DNA from: an uncultured bacterium
GTDB taxonomy: Bacteria; Planctomycetota; UBA1135; GCA-002686595
Length of the DNA stretch: 64,000 bases
Reading direction: 5' to 3'
Assembly: GCA_938083085.1 (NCBI GenBank)
Contig: CALLKX010000008.1
Location: forward strand, 1-64,000
Below, in pieces: positions 8,808-17,092 of the stretch; positions within the stretch are counted from its first letter, which is position 1; every line of letters starts with the position of its first letter. The notes beneath the pieces were generated by a model. The model saw only the letters and a list, made by a program, of their open reading frames with translations. It searched no databases and was not told the DNA's origin. Position numbers and translations under genes: made by a program.

Positions 8808-8921
8808 GATCGCCTGAGATTATCCGAGTGACGGGGAGGTGTTTCGGGTCTGTCCGTGGCTTCTGGGCGGGTTCGCAGGCACCCTCGTCGCCCGCGGGCC
8901 GCCCTGGGTGCCCCGCGCCCC

Positions 8922-10223
8922 ATGGAGAGTCACTGGAAGCGAACGTACTGGGTGGTGTGGACCGCCAACCTGATCACCTCGATCGGGATGATGAGCTTCC
9001 TGCCGTTCTTCCCGAGCCTCCTCGAGGAGATGGGGGTCGAGGGCGAGGCCTCCATCAGCCGCTGGGCGGGCCTCTGCTTCGCTGCTGCGCCGCTCTCGGC
9101 CACGATCTCGGCGCCGCTCTGGGGGGCCATTGGAGACCGCTTTGGGCGGAAGGTGATGGTGTGCCGTGCGATGCTCGCCATCGCCGTCTTCGTTGGGGGG
9201 ATGGGCTTCGTCAACACCCCGGCGCAGCTGCTCGCCATGCGCTTCGGTCAGGGGCTGTTCTCGGGTTTTATTCCGCCGAGCATCACGCTGGTGAGCGTCG
9301 TCGCCCCGGAGGACCGGCAGGGGCGCGTCGCGGGAAACCTCTCCACCGCGTTGGCGGTCGGTGGCCTCTTCGGTCCCCTGCTCGGTGGATTCCTCGTCGC
9401 CCTCCTGGGCTCTTACCAATCGGTGTTCTTCGTGGTCGGGTCCCTGGCCTTCATGGGGGCGGTCATCGTCTGGCTGGGCGCGGTCGAGGACACCTCGAAG
9501 CGGCAAGCCAGGGAGGAGCGTGACGACGCTCGGAAGGGAGCGCGCGGGGTCCTGCGCTCGACGGCGGGCGACATCGGTGACGTGCTCAAGATCCGGGCGT
9601 TGCGCTCGGCGGTCCTCGTGGTGTTTGCGCTCCAGTTCGGCCTCGGTGCGGTGAACCCGACCCTCGAGATCTACGTCGAGGAGCTCTTCGCCGGTCGCGT
9701 CCTCGAGGGGACGTATTGGGAGGCCCTGACCTCGGCGGCCGGGACCGATGGGCTCGGACTCCACGACCGCGCGGTCGCCCTCGCCACCAGCGTTTCCTTC
9801 GCGGTCATGGCGATCGCGAACCTGCTCAGCCTCTCCATGTGGGGCCGGTACGGCGACTCGATCGGACACCGGCGGGCCCTGATCCACTGCGCGATCCTCT
9901 CGGTCCTGGCGATCTCTATTCAGGCCGCCGCGCCCTTCTTCTCCCTGCTGCTCATCGGCCGCTTCGTCATGGGGATCGGCATGGCCGGGATCGGGCCGCT
10001 CGCCTTCGGGTTGGCTGCCGGTGAGGCCAGCGTGGGCCGCCGCGGGGGCGCGTTCGGCGTGGTCTTCTCCGCTCGTACGCTCGCGGTGGCCACGGGGGGC
10101 ATGATCGGAGGGGCGCTCTACCCCGTCCTGGGGGCCAGAGGGGTGATGGTGATGTCGGCGCTGCTCCTGGTCGCTACGCTGGGGATGTTCCTGTTCGCGC
10201 GGCGGGCTCCGGACGCGAGCTGA
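8922..10223 (+). CDS. MFS transporter, drug-efflux type
   Basis: Predicted 433 aa from ATG 8922 (MESHWKRTYWVVWTANLITS); an earlier in-frame start at 8856 would add a Pro/Arg-rich tail unlike a transporter. There are twelve hydrophobic segments. The loop after TM2 carries the MFS signature GAIGDRFGRKVMV (about residues 66-78), and a related motif, GRYGDSIGHRRAL, recurs in the second half. TM5 contains the antiporter-like GPLLGGFLVALLG. A soluble loop of about 60 residues separates the halves. The combination suggests a proton-coupled multidrug or metabolite exporter in the inner membrane; the substrate cannot be told from sequence. Its TGA overlaps the next gene's ATG by one base (TGATG), so the two are probably translationally coupled. 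Confidence 0.85.
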   Translation: MESHWKRTYWVVWTANLITSIGMMSFLPFFPSLLEEMGVEGEASISRWAGLCFAAAPLSATISAPLWGAIGDRFGRKVMVCRAMLAIAVFVGGMGFVNTPAQLLAMRFGQGLFSGFIPPSITLVSVVAPEDRQGRVAGNLSTALAVGGLFGPLLGGFLVALLGSYQSVFFVVGSLAFMGAVIVWLGAVEDTSKRQAREERDDARKGARGVLRSTAGDIGDVLKIRALRSAVLVVFALQFGLGAVNPTLEIYVEELFAGRVLEGTYWEALTSAAGTDGLGLHDRAVALATSVSFAVMAIANLLSLSMWGRYGDSIGHRRALIHCAILSVLAISIQAAAPFFSLLLIGRFVMGIGMAGIGPLAFGLAAGEASVGRRGGAFGVVFSARTLAVATGGMIGGALYPVLGARGVMVMSALLLVATLGMFLFARRAPDAS

Positions 10224-10954
10224 TGCAATTCCCAGACGAGACCCCGCACCGGCTTCAGCGCGCCGAGGCTGTTCTCCAGCGCCGTACCTCCCGGCTCGTG
10301 CTCATCCTCGAGCGTCCGTGGAACGACGAGAACGTGCAGGCGGTGCTGCGGACCGCCGAGTCCTTCGGGATCCAACACGTCTGGACCATCAAGCACCCTC
10401 ACATGCGCGGCCGTGCGCAGCGCAAGGTCACCAAGGGCAGCCACCGGTGGCTCACCCGGCGGTTCTTCGGCGAGATCAGCGAGTGCGTCGCGGCGGCCCG
10501 CGAGGAGGGACTCGAGCTCTGGGCCACGGATCTGGACGACGGCGCCCTCGAGCTCAAGGGGCCCGAGGTGCTGCGTCCCTTTCCCGATCGCGTCGGCCTG
10601 ATCATGGGGAGGGAGATGGCGGGGATCAGCGACGAGCTCCGCGCCGCGACGGCGCGGCAGCTCTACCTGCCGATGCATGGCTTCACCGAGTCTTTCAACC
10701 TGTCAGTGGCGGCCGCGCTTGTGATCCAGCGCTGCTTCGACGCCGAGCCGGGGCTCGTCGGAGCCATGGGAGACCAGGAGCGCAGCGAGCTCCGCCGCAA
10801 GTGGTTCGGGCGGCTGGCCGGAAAGAACGACTCGAAGCGCGAAGCCTTCGTGAAGATGGCGGAGGCCGGGGTCCGGCCGCTCGAGACGACGCGTCCTTCC
10901 AGCGAGAGCCGCACGCCTCGCATCAAGAAGTCAATGGACGGCTACTTCGACTGA
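10223..10954 (+). CDS. trmH: SpoU/TrmH-family RNA 2'-O-methyltransferase
   Basis: Predicted 243 aa. The three SPOUT motifs are clear: motif 1 RPWNDENVQAVLRTAESFGI (residues about 32-51), motif 2 RVGLIMGREMAGIS (about 127-140) and motif 3 LPMHGFTESFNLSVAAAL (about 150-167). The Asn and Arg of motif 1 and the Glu/Ser of motifs 2-3 form the knotted SAM site and catalytic centre. The PMHGFTESFN form of motif 3 is the one seen in TrmH (tRNA Gm18 methyltransferase), so tRNA is the likely substrate, with 23S rRNA as the alternative. The gene overlaps the MFS gene by 1 nt and its 3' end overlaps the convergent MBL gene by 13 nt. Confidence 0.85.
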   Translation: MQFPDETPHRLQRAEAVLQRRTSRLVLILERPWNDENVQAVLRTAESFGIQHVWTIKHPHMRGRAQRKVTKGSHRWLTRRFFGEISECVAAAREEGLELWATDLDDGALELKGPEVLRPFPDRVGLIMGREMAGISDELRAATARQLYLPMHGFTESFNLSVAAALVIQRCFDAEPGLVGAMGDQERSELRRKWFGRLAGKNDSKREAFVKMAEAGVRPLETTRPSSESRTPRIKKSMDGYFD

Positions 10955-11814
10955 TCCTCGTCGAGTTCCGCGAGGACGCGGCGGGCATTGTCGCGATCCT
11001 GGCGGGCGCGTGCCCCCAGGTCCACGCCGCGGCGCTCGCCCATGAACTTTGCGGCGCCGCGCATGGCGTGCTCGTGCGAGTCGCCGCTGGCCAGACGGCG
11101 CGCCAGGTCGGCGCGTAGCGCGGTGAAGTACTCAAGCTCCTCCTCGATCGCCGCCAGGGCCGCCGCGGGACCGTCGATCAGGTCGTTATGTGCGGGGACC
11201 ACGCGCTCGATTCCCGCGGACCGGACCAGCTCGCGTAGCCGTCGATGGGCGGCCTCGAAGGAGGCGGCCTCCCAGCGGCAGTAGGGGAGCCCAGGGGACA
11301 CGAGGTAGTCCGCGGTCAGCAGCGCCTTGAGCGCGGGGACGTGGACGACGCTCGTGCAATTGGAGTGGCCGGGGAGGAACTCGAGCTCGAGGTCGAGGGC
11401 GCCGACCCGCACGGTCAGGTGGTCATCGAAGGCGCGGTCCACGGCGGGGTACCGGAAGCCCGCGTCCTCCACGCCGAGCCGCTCATCCACCTTGGCCTTA
11501 CCCGCGAGGATGCGCTCCCGGGGGCCGGCCTCCTTGTTCGCGACGGCGCTGGGCGCGATCACCTCCGCGCCCTCGAAGGCCTGCCAGCCTCGAATGTGGT
11601 CGTGGTGGCTGTGGGTGAGCACGACCTTGGTCACGCGGCGCCCGCCGGACTCCAGCGCGCTGCGGAACGCGAGGACCTCCTCGGGGGTGATGCCGGGGTC
11701 CACGGCGCACGCCTCGTCGCCCGAGACCACGCCGATGGAGTTGTAGCCCCAGAGCCCGCAGCGCTGAACCACCAGGCCGTCGGCTCCCGGAGCGGTGTCG
11801 ACGAGGAGCGTCAT
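10942..11814 (-). CDS. Metallo-beta-lactamase-fold hydrolase
   Basis: Predicted 290 aa. The metal-binding motif HSHHDH lies at residues 68-73, followed by a further ligand region PGHSNCTSVV and TADYLVSPG, and a C-terminal VVPAHNDLI. This is the order seen in class B2-like/glyoxalase II-type MBL enzymes that bind two metals. The substrate is unknown; thioester, lactone or phosphodiester hydrolysis are all possible within the superfamily. The start ATG overlaps the upstream DUF6687-like gene's stop by 4 nt, so the two are co-translated and probably function together. The last ~40 residues are helical and charged. Confidence 0.82.
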   Translation of the reverse strand: MTLLVDTAPGADGLVVQRCGLWGYNSIGVVSGDEACAVDPGITPEEVLAFRSALESGGRRVTKVVLTHSHHDHIRGWQAFEGAEVIAPSAVANKEAGPRERILAGKAKVDERLGVEDAGFRYPAVDRAFDDHLTVRVGALDLELEFLPGHSNCTSVVHVPALKALLTADYLVSPGLPYCRWEAASFEAAHRRLRELVRSAGIERVVPAHNDLIDGPAAALAAIEEELEYFTALRADLARRLASGDSHEHAMRGAAKFMGERRGVDLGARARQDRDNARRVLAELDEDQSK

Positions 11815-12860
11815 ACGTCGAAGATATCCTCGTCGCCGTCGGCCTCGTCGTCATCGTCGGGCAACACCCACGCGTCGCGCACGGCGTCGAGGACGTGCCG
11901 CTTGATCTCAAGGGGTTCGAGCTGGCTCCAGCCCAGGGCCTGGCCCGCGTGCTCTGCGTAGAGGGGGAGGTGCTCGGTCCCGAACCACAGCTCGGGCGTG
12001 GCTCCCTTCTGGGGCTGATGACGCCAGCGGTGACCGTCCGCGCGCTCGCCTTCGAGGCCATTGAGCAGCGAGGCGAGGGCGGCGAGGTCGGGTCGGGCAG
12101 ACGCGGGACGGCTGACGATGTCGAAGAAGGAGCGGGTCCCGAGGACGAAGCGTGCAGACGTGCCGGCGACTCCGGCGCCGAGGAGCAGGGCGCGGTCGTG
12201 CCGGCCAGAGCCCAGGAAGGCGTGACGGCCGGGGTCGAAGGGGGGGGATTGGGGAGCCGTGAGAGTGGCGCTCCAGACGCCGAGGTCCATGTAGACAAGG
12301 TCATCGAAGAGCGCGTCCTCCAGCGCCGCGCGGTCCCCTCGGAGCTGGTCGAGGGGCTCCTGCCAGCGTTGAGCCTCCGCCTCGCCGTCTGCGAGCATGG
12401 CGGCTAGCAGGTCAAGGGCGGCCTCGATCAGGCGCTCACGGTCTCCGGTCCAGCGGCGGCCCAGATCCTGCAGGGCCATGTCCACGGCGAAGGCCCGGTC
12501 AGAGCGCACCTCGAAGAGGTCTCCGCAGGCGGCGATCTCGTGGAGCAGGGCGCGATGAGGGCGGGCCACGTCAGGGCGGCTCAGCACCAGGAGGGCGCAG
12601 ATCCCGTCCGTGTCGTAGTGGTTCAGTGCCAGGGCCTCGCAGCCCCTTGAGAGCTCGCTGCGGCGTCCCTCCTCGAGGTCGAGGAACGCGAAGGCGATCT
12701 CCGTGGAGAGGTCACGGCGTAGCTCCTTGGGCGTTCGGTTACCCGGCCAGTGGGCCAGGTGTAATCCGTGTGCCGGCGCGGCTCCGAACGAGCCGTCGAC
12801 CATGATCACGGGCTGGTCGCCGACCTTGGACGGGCCGGCGACGTAACGGATCGGGAGCAT
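11811..12860 (-). CDS. DUF6687-like protein
   Basis: Predicted 349 aa. The N-terminal half reads VIMVDGSFGAAPAHGLHLAHWPGNRTPKELR (in two adjoining pieces), STEIAFAFLDLE and then ALNHYDTDGICALLVLSRPDVA. The VDGS...LSHWPG...NHxDxDG pattern is what I associate with the DUF6687 family; the NHYDTDG segment (near residue 82) looks like a catalytic or metal-binding loop of DHH-like type, but that is an inference. The C-terminus is very acidic (DDDDEADGDEDIFD). It lies just upstream of and overlaps the MBL hydrolase gene by 4 nt and starts 11 nt after the TPR gene's end on the same strand, so it may be part of one minus-strand operon (16712 down to 10942). Confidence 0.6.
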   Translation of the reverse strand: MLPIRYVAGPSKVGDQPVIMVDGSFGAAPAHGLHLAHWPGNRTPKELRRDLSTEIAFAFLDLEEGRRSELSRGCEALALNHYDTDGICALLVLSRPDVARPHRALLHEIAACGDLFEVRSDRAFAVDMALQDLGRRWTGDRERLIEAALDLLAAMLADGEAEAQRWQEPLDQLRGDRAALEDALFDDLVYMDLGVWSATLTAPQSPPFDPGRHAFLGSGRHDRALLLGAGVAGTSARFVLGTRSFFDIVSRPASARPDLAALASLLNGLEGERADGHRWRHQPQKGATPELWFGTEHLPLYAEHAGQALGWSQLEPLEIKRHVLDAVRDAWVLPDDDDEADGDEDIFDV

Positions 12861-12871
12861 CGGGAGCCCTC

Positions 12872-14569
12872 TCAGGGGCGGCCGTCGCCGCCGTCCTCTC
12901 CGCCCTTCTTCTTCTTCTCCTTCTGGCGCTCGAGCGCACCCTTCAGGCGCTTGCGGTTGTCGCGCGCGTCGCGGAGGGCGATCTTGACGATCTCCTCTTC
13001 GCCGTCGGCGAACTCCCCCTTGGCCTGCATCTCCAAGGCGAGCTTCTCGGCCTCGTCGTACATGGCGATGGCGAGCTCGGGATTGCGCTGGAGGCCGTAG
13101 TGGAGGATCACCGCGCCGTCGTTGAGGTACTGCGGCTTGCGGTCGAGCTCGAGGGCCTTCTGGTAGGCCTCCCAGGCTCGCTCGTAGTACTCGTTCGGCG
13201 AGCGCTCGGGGTCCTCGGCCTTTGACTGCCGGACGAAGTCACCGGCATCGCGGCTCATGAGGCCGACGTCGTTCCAGAGCAGCGGGTCAGACCGGTCGGC
13301 GATGAGCCGCACCTCGGCGAGGTCGGCCGCGGCCACGAACTTCTTCGAGTCCCACAGGCGGAAGAGGAGCCGGCCGGGGTAGGCCTTGTTCTGGGCGCTC
13401 GAGTTCACCATCTGGGCGAAGCTCCCCGCGTCGGCGTCCGCGTAGCGCCGGAAGGCGCGCCCGGACTCGAGGTCGTGCTCCTTCCCGCGGAAGTACTGCG
13501 ACAGGCCGATGTACCAGTGGGCGTTGGAGTACGCGGGGAACTTGGCGACCGCGGCCTCGAAGGAGGCGATGGCCGGTTCGTAGCGACCGAGGGAGTACTG
13601 TCCGTACCCGAGCCACCAGAGGAGGCCGGCGTCCGAGCTGAGGTTCTTGCCCCAGCGCTTCTCGAAGGCCGCGGCGCCGGCGCTGAGGGCGTCCACGAAG
13701 GGGGCCACGGTGCCGTCCTTGTCGGCGAGGCTCCCGAAGAGCTGGCCGAAGTCAACCTGGGTGGGGTCCCAGCCCATGGCCGTCGAGTACGCAGCGGCCG
13801 CTTCGTCCTTCTTCTCCAGGAAGAGCAGCCCCACGCCCAACTGGAGGTGGACGTCAGCCTGCTGCTGGGCCATGACCTTCTTGTCGCCGAGCGCCTTCGC
13901 GGCCTCCTGTGCGTCGCGGATGCCCTGCTCGATCGCGCGGGCACCTGCGGCGCGCGTGGTCTCGTCGCCCATCAGCGCGGCCCCGCGCGCGATGCGGATC
14001 TTCGCGGCAAGGTTGAGGGTCGCTCCATCGCGGGAGACCTCGAGGGCTCGGTCGATGGAGGAGGAGGCCGTCTCCATGTCGCCCATCCACCTGGAGGAGG
14101 CGGCGAGGGGGAGCCACGCGTCGGGGTAGGGGGCGCCGCCCTTGGCCATGACCTCCTTGAGGTACGCGGCGGCCTCCTGGTAGGCGCCACCTGCCTGGGG
14201 GCTGCCCTGGAGCTCGAGCCGCCGCCCGAACTCGTAGCGGGCGATACCGATGAGGTATTGGACATCGACTCCGCCGCGCCCTTCGGACTCAAGCTCGATG
14301 ACCCGGTCGAACGCCGTGTCGAGCTCGCCCTTCGCGATCCGTGCGCGCAGGACCCAGACCTCGGTGTCGACCTCGCCGCCGTTCTTGTCGTTGGCCTCGC
14401 GGAAGGTGGCCAGGGCGGCGTCGACGTTGCCTGCGATGAGCTCGGCCTTCCCGCGCCGGATGAGATCCGCGACGTCGTCGACGGCGATGGCGGGAGCCAG
14501 CGCGAGCGGGGGCTGGGGGGCCGTCTCTAGCGGGGCGCAGGTGGCCAGGAGGGTGAGTTGAAGCAGCAT
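12872..14569 (-). CDS. TPR-repeat protein, probable exported
   Basis: Predicted 565 aa from ATG 14569, which begins MLLQLTLLATCAPLE, a short hydrophobic signal; the frame is open to 14740 but that extension is Pro-rich and lacks a signal. The body is a series of TPR-like helical pairs (for example AELIAGNVDAALATFREAND, WWLGYGQYSLGRYEPAIASFEAAVAKFP split over the middle). The C-terminal ~150 residues contain WNDVGLMSRDAGDF, YERAWEAYQKALEL and NDGAVILHYGL, a module shared with the next gene upstream (14658-16712). The extreme C-terminus is lysine-rich (KEKKKKGG). TPR arrays bind partner proteins; the partner is unknown. No enzymatic domain is visible. Confidence 0.72.
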   Translation of the reverse strand: MLLQLTLLATCAPLETAPQPPLALAPAIAVDDVADLIRRGKAELIAGNVDAALATFREANDKNGGEVDTEVWVLRARIAKGELDTAFDRVIELESEGRGGVDVQYLIGIARYEFGRRLELQGSPQAGGAYQEAAAYLKEVMAKGGAPYPDAWLPLAASSRWMGDMETASSSIDRALEVSRDGATLNLAAKIRIARGAALMGDETTRAAGARAIEQGIRDAQEAAKALGDKKVMAQQQADVHLQLGVGLLFLEKKDEAAAAYSTAMGWDPTQVDFGQLFGSLADKDGTVAPFVDALSAGAAAFEKRWGKNLSSDAGLLWWLGYGQYSLGRYEPAIASFEAAVAKFPAYSNAHWYIGLSQYFRGKEHDLESGRAFRRYADADAGSFAQMVNSSAQNKAYPGRLLFRLWDSKKFVAAADLAEVRLIADRSDPLLWNDVGLMSRDAGDFVRQSKAEDPERSPNEYYERAWEAYQKALELDRKPQYLNDGAVILHYGLQRNPELAIAMYDEAEKLALEMQAKGEFADGEEEIVKIALRDARDNRKRLKGALERQKEKKKKGGEDGGDGRP

Positions 14570-14657
14570 GTCGCCGGAGGCTTGGGGGGGGACGAAGACG
14601 GGGGCGGGGCGCGGTGGGGCGCCCGCGGAAGGGTGGCCTGGACGGCCCAAAATACCC

Positions 14658-16712
14658 TCAGGGTCTGTGGGCCCAGATGGTTCTGGCCTCGATTTCGTCG
14701 AGGGAGGTCGGGCGGACGCCAGTCTCGATCCACTCATCAAGCTTCGGGAGGACCTCGATCCGCAGCCAATCCCTGGAGGGGGGGCCGATCTCCAGGGCCT
14801 TCAGGAACCACTCGCGGGCTGGTTGGGGGTGGCTCCGAAGGGTCATCTCGAGGATGCCCATGTTCTGGTGGGCGTCCCCCCAGGCCTCATTGAGATCGAA
14901 GCGCTCACGCTCGCCCATCTCCGCCTGGATCTGAACCGTGCCGTCAGCCACGGCATCGAGGAGGTAGCGCTCCGCGGCCTCGGCGTCGGTCCGCAGGTAG
15001 TAGGTCATGATGAGGCCGGTGTCATTCACGACCCGAACATCATCGGGCGTCATCGCTGCGGCGATGCAGTAGGCGGCCCAGCTGCGCTCGATGAGTTCCT
15101 GGGCACGGGCCCGACTGTGGGCTGCTGCCGCGCGGTCCTCGTCGGACTCCGCTCGGGCGAAGCGCGCGGTCGCGTCCATCTCGCGGAGCACCGCGGCGTC
15201 GCGGTTCACGAAGCCCACGTTGTTCGCGAGGTTGGGGTTCTCCGGTCGGGCGGAGAACATGCGGTCGGCGAGGCGCGCCCCGCGCTCGAGCCCCTCGAGG
15301 CTGGTGGGGTCCGACGTCGCCCTCCGAACGAGGAAGTCGAGACCAGCGAGCGCCGAGGGCAGACGCTTCGAGCCGTCCGCGCCTGAGAGGAACAGGTCCA
15401 GGCCGGCTGCCTGCCCGCGGCGAGAGGCCTCTGAGCCCAGGGGGCGGAGGTCTTCGGCGGAGAAGAACAACGCCTCGGCGTCCTTCTCCTCCTCCAACCG
15501 GTAGAGGCACCAGCCGAGCGCCGTTCGGCTGAGGATCTCGTAGTTGATGCAGGCGTCCGTGAAGCCGGGCTCGCGGTCTCGACAGGCCTCGAACAGGCGC
15601 TCTGCATCCCGGAACCCTGCGGCGCCAGCGCCTCTCTCGTCCGCCGAGGTTTCGAATTGGTTGAGCGCCAGATAGAAGGTCTCGAACGCGCTGTACCAGA
15701 AGCCCAGCGCGTTCTCAGGGTGGCGCTCTCTGAACGTGGCGTAAGCCCCCAGGATCGCCTCGAAGCGGGCCTGGAGCGCCGCCTCGGCGTCCGCGCCAGC
15801 GGCCTCGGCCTGGGCCTGGGTCAGGTCCCCGAGCTGGCGCACGAAGGCCGTGTGGATGCCCTCGTTATCCGGCAGGATGGCGAGCGCCGTCCGCATGGTC
15901 TGCAGGGCCTCGGGTCCGCGCTCCTCCCAGAGGAAGAGGTTCGAGAGCTGCTCGTAGCCCCAGGGGGCGGTGGGGGACTCGCCGATGGAGCGCTCGATGG
16001 CCCTGCGGGTCTCGTTGAACAAGCTGGTCCGCAGGCGCAGCGAGCCGGGCGCCCCGTCCGTGGCCTGCCGGTGCTCCACGTAGCGGCTGAAGGCCGCCTC
16101 GCCCCAGGTGCGAGCGAAGGGCTGGTCCACGTCCAGCCCGGTGGAGCGTCCGGGGACCGCGTCGATCCAGTTGACCGCCGCCCGCGCGTCGTCGAGGGCC
16201 TGCTGGTTCTGGCCGAGCATCCGAGCGGCGCGGCTGGCGCGGAGGGCCGCGGTGACGCCTGCTCCCTGCTCGGCGGCGAGCTCGAAGGTCTCGAGGGCCT
16301 CCTCGAAGAGCGAGGCGTAGCGGGACGAGGCGCTCGCCGCGGCGAAGGCGGCGCGGCCGCGGAGCATGAGCATGGCGGCCTTGCGCTCCCGGCTGACGAG
16401 GTCGAGCTCGAGGGCCTCGTCGATGGCGTCCAGCGCGGCGAGGCCCTCACCCGCCTCCAGTCGCTGCCGCGCGGTCCGCTCGCGCTCGTCCACGAACAGC
16501 TCGTTGACGAGGCGGCGGGCGGCGGGCATGTCTCCGCGGCGAAGCGCCTCCACGGCCTCCTCCAGCCTGGGGTCCTGGGCTTCCTGCACGTCCTGGCCGG
16601 CGGCGAGGTTTGCCGTGTGAGGGGGGGCGGCGGCGCTGACGTCGAGGGCTACGGCGGCGCCCATGGCGATGAGCGCCGCAGCGGAGAGGGAGGGCGTGTT
16701 GGGGGAGGTCAT
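14658..16712 (-). CDS. TPR-repeat protein, exported, paralogue of downstream neighbour
   Basis: Predicted 684 aa from ATG 16712 with a signal-like N-terminus (TPSLSAAALIAMGAAVALDVSAAA). Degenerate TPR units run through most of the length (RRGDMPAARRLVNELF, ALDAIDEALELD, APWGYEQLSNLFLWEERGPEAL in pieces). The C-terminal region has NNVGFVNRDAAVL, ERSWAAYCIAAAMTP, VNDTGLIMTYYL and AERYLLDAV. The same order of motifs is found near the end of the neighbouring gene 12872-14569, so the pair most likely arose by duplication and divergence. The role is unknown. It is divergent from the 1004-aa lipoprotein gene. Confidence 0.72.
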   Translation of the reverse strand: MTSPNTPSLSAAALIAMGAAVALDVSAAAPPHTANLAAGQDVQEAQDPRLEEAVEALRRGDMPAARRLVNELFVDERERTARQRLEAGEGLAALDAIDEALELDLVSRERKAAMLMLRGRAAFAAASASSRYASLFEEALETFELAAEQGAGVTAALRASRAARMLGQNQQALDDARAAVNWIDAVPGRSTGLDVDQPFARTWGEAAFSRYVEHRQATDGAPGSLRLRTSLFNETRRAIERSIGESPTAPWGYEQLSNLFLWEERGPEALQTMRTALAILPDNEGIHTAFVRQLGDLTQAQAEAAGADAEAALQARFEAILGAYATFRERHPENALGFWYSAFETFYLALNQFETSADERGAGAAGFRDAERLFEACRDREPGFTDACINYEILSRTALGWCLYRLEEEKDAEALFFSAEDLRPLGSEASRRGQAAGLDLFLSGADGSKRLPSALAGLDFLVRRATSDPTSLEGLERGARLADRMFSARPENPNLANNVGFVNRDAAVLREMDATARFARAESDEDRAAAAHSRARAQELIERSWAAYCIAAAMTPDDVRVVNDTGLIMTYYLRTDAEAAERYLLDAVADGTVQIQAEMGERERFDLNEAWGDAHQNMGILEMTLRSHPQPAREWFLKALEIGPPSRDWLRIEVLPKLDEWIETGVRPTSLDEIEARTIWAHRP

Positions 16713-17092
16713 GGGGACCGGAGGGGCGACGCGGCGCGGGGGAGCAGTGGAGAGTGGGCGCTGGGAGGGAGCGGGGAGGCCGGCCGGTGCCCCCAGGCGG
16801 GGGGGCGCGCGGCGGGCCTCTCGCCCGGTTGGGGCGAGGCTCCGAGGGGGCCTGGCCCTGGGGAGTGGCTCCCCGTCGGTGTTTTGTAGCCCCGCGAGAG
16901 CCCAGAGTCACCTGGGACCGGCGGCCCTGCCCCCTATAGACTAGGAGCGACCAGCGGCAAGGGCCCCTGCCCCCCGTCGGTTCAAGGTCCGCAATGCCCG
17001 GGAAGAACTTCGGGGCTCGAGCGTCCCTCCACGGTCGCCCGGAGCCTAACCCGCGGTCCCCCCCGGCCCCTTCACCCCGCCCCTCGACCTCG
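16713..17092. other. Divergent intergenic region, 380 bp
   Basis: It separates the minus-strand TPR gene from the plus-strand lipoprotein gene. It is very GC-rich. A perfect 6-bp hairpin GGGGAG-tgg-CTCCCC lies at 16860-16874. A TATAGA hexamer at 16935-16940 could be a -10 element for the plus-strand gene, but no good -35 is visible at the right spacing. No convincing gene is present. Confidence 0.4.

Noticed and set aside
16960-16995. tRNA T-loop-like GGTTCAAGGTCC
   Set aside because: No acceptor, D or anticodon stems around it.
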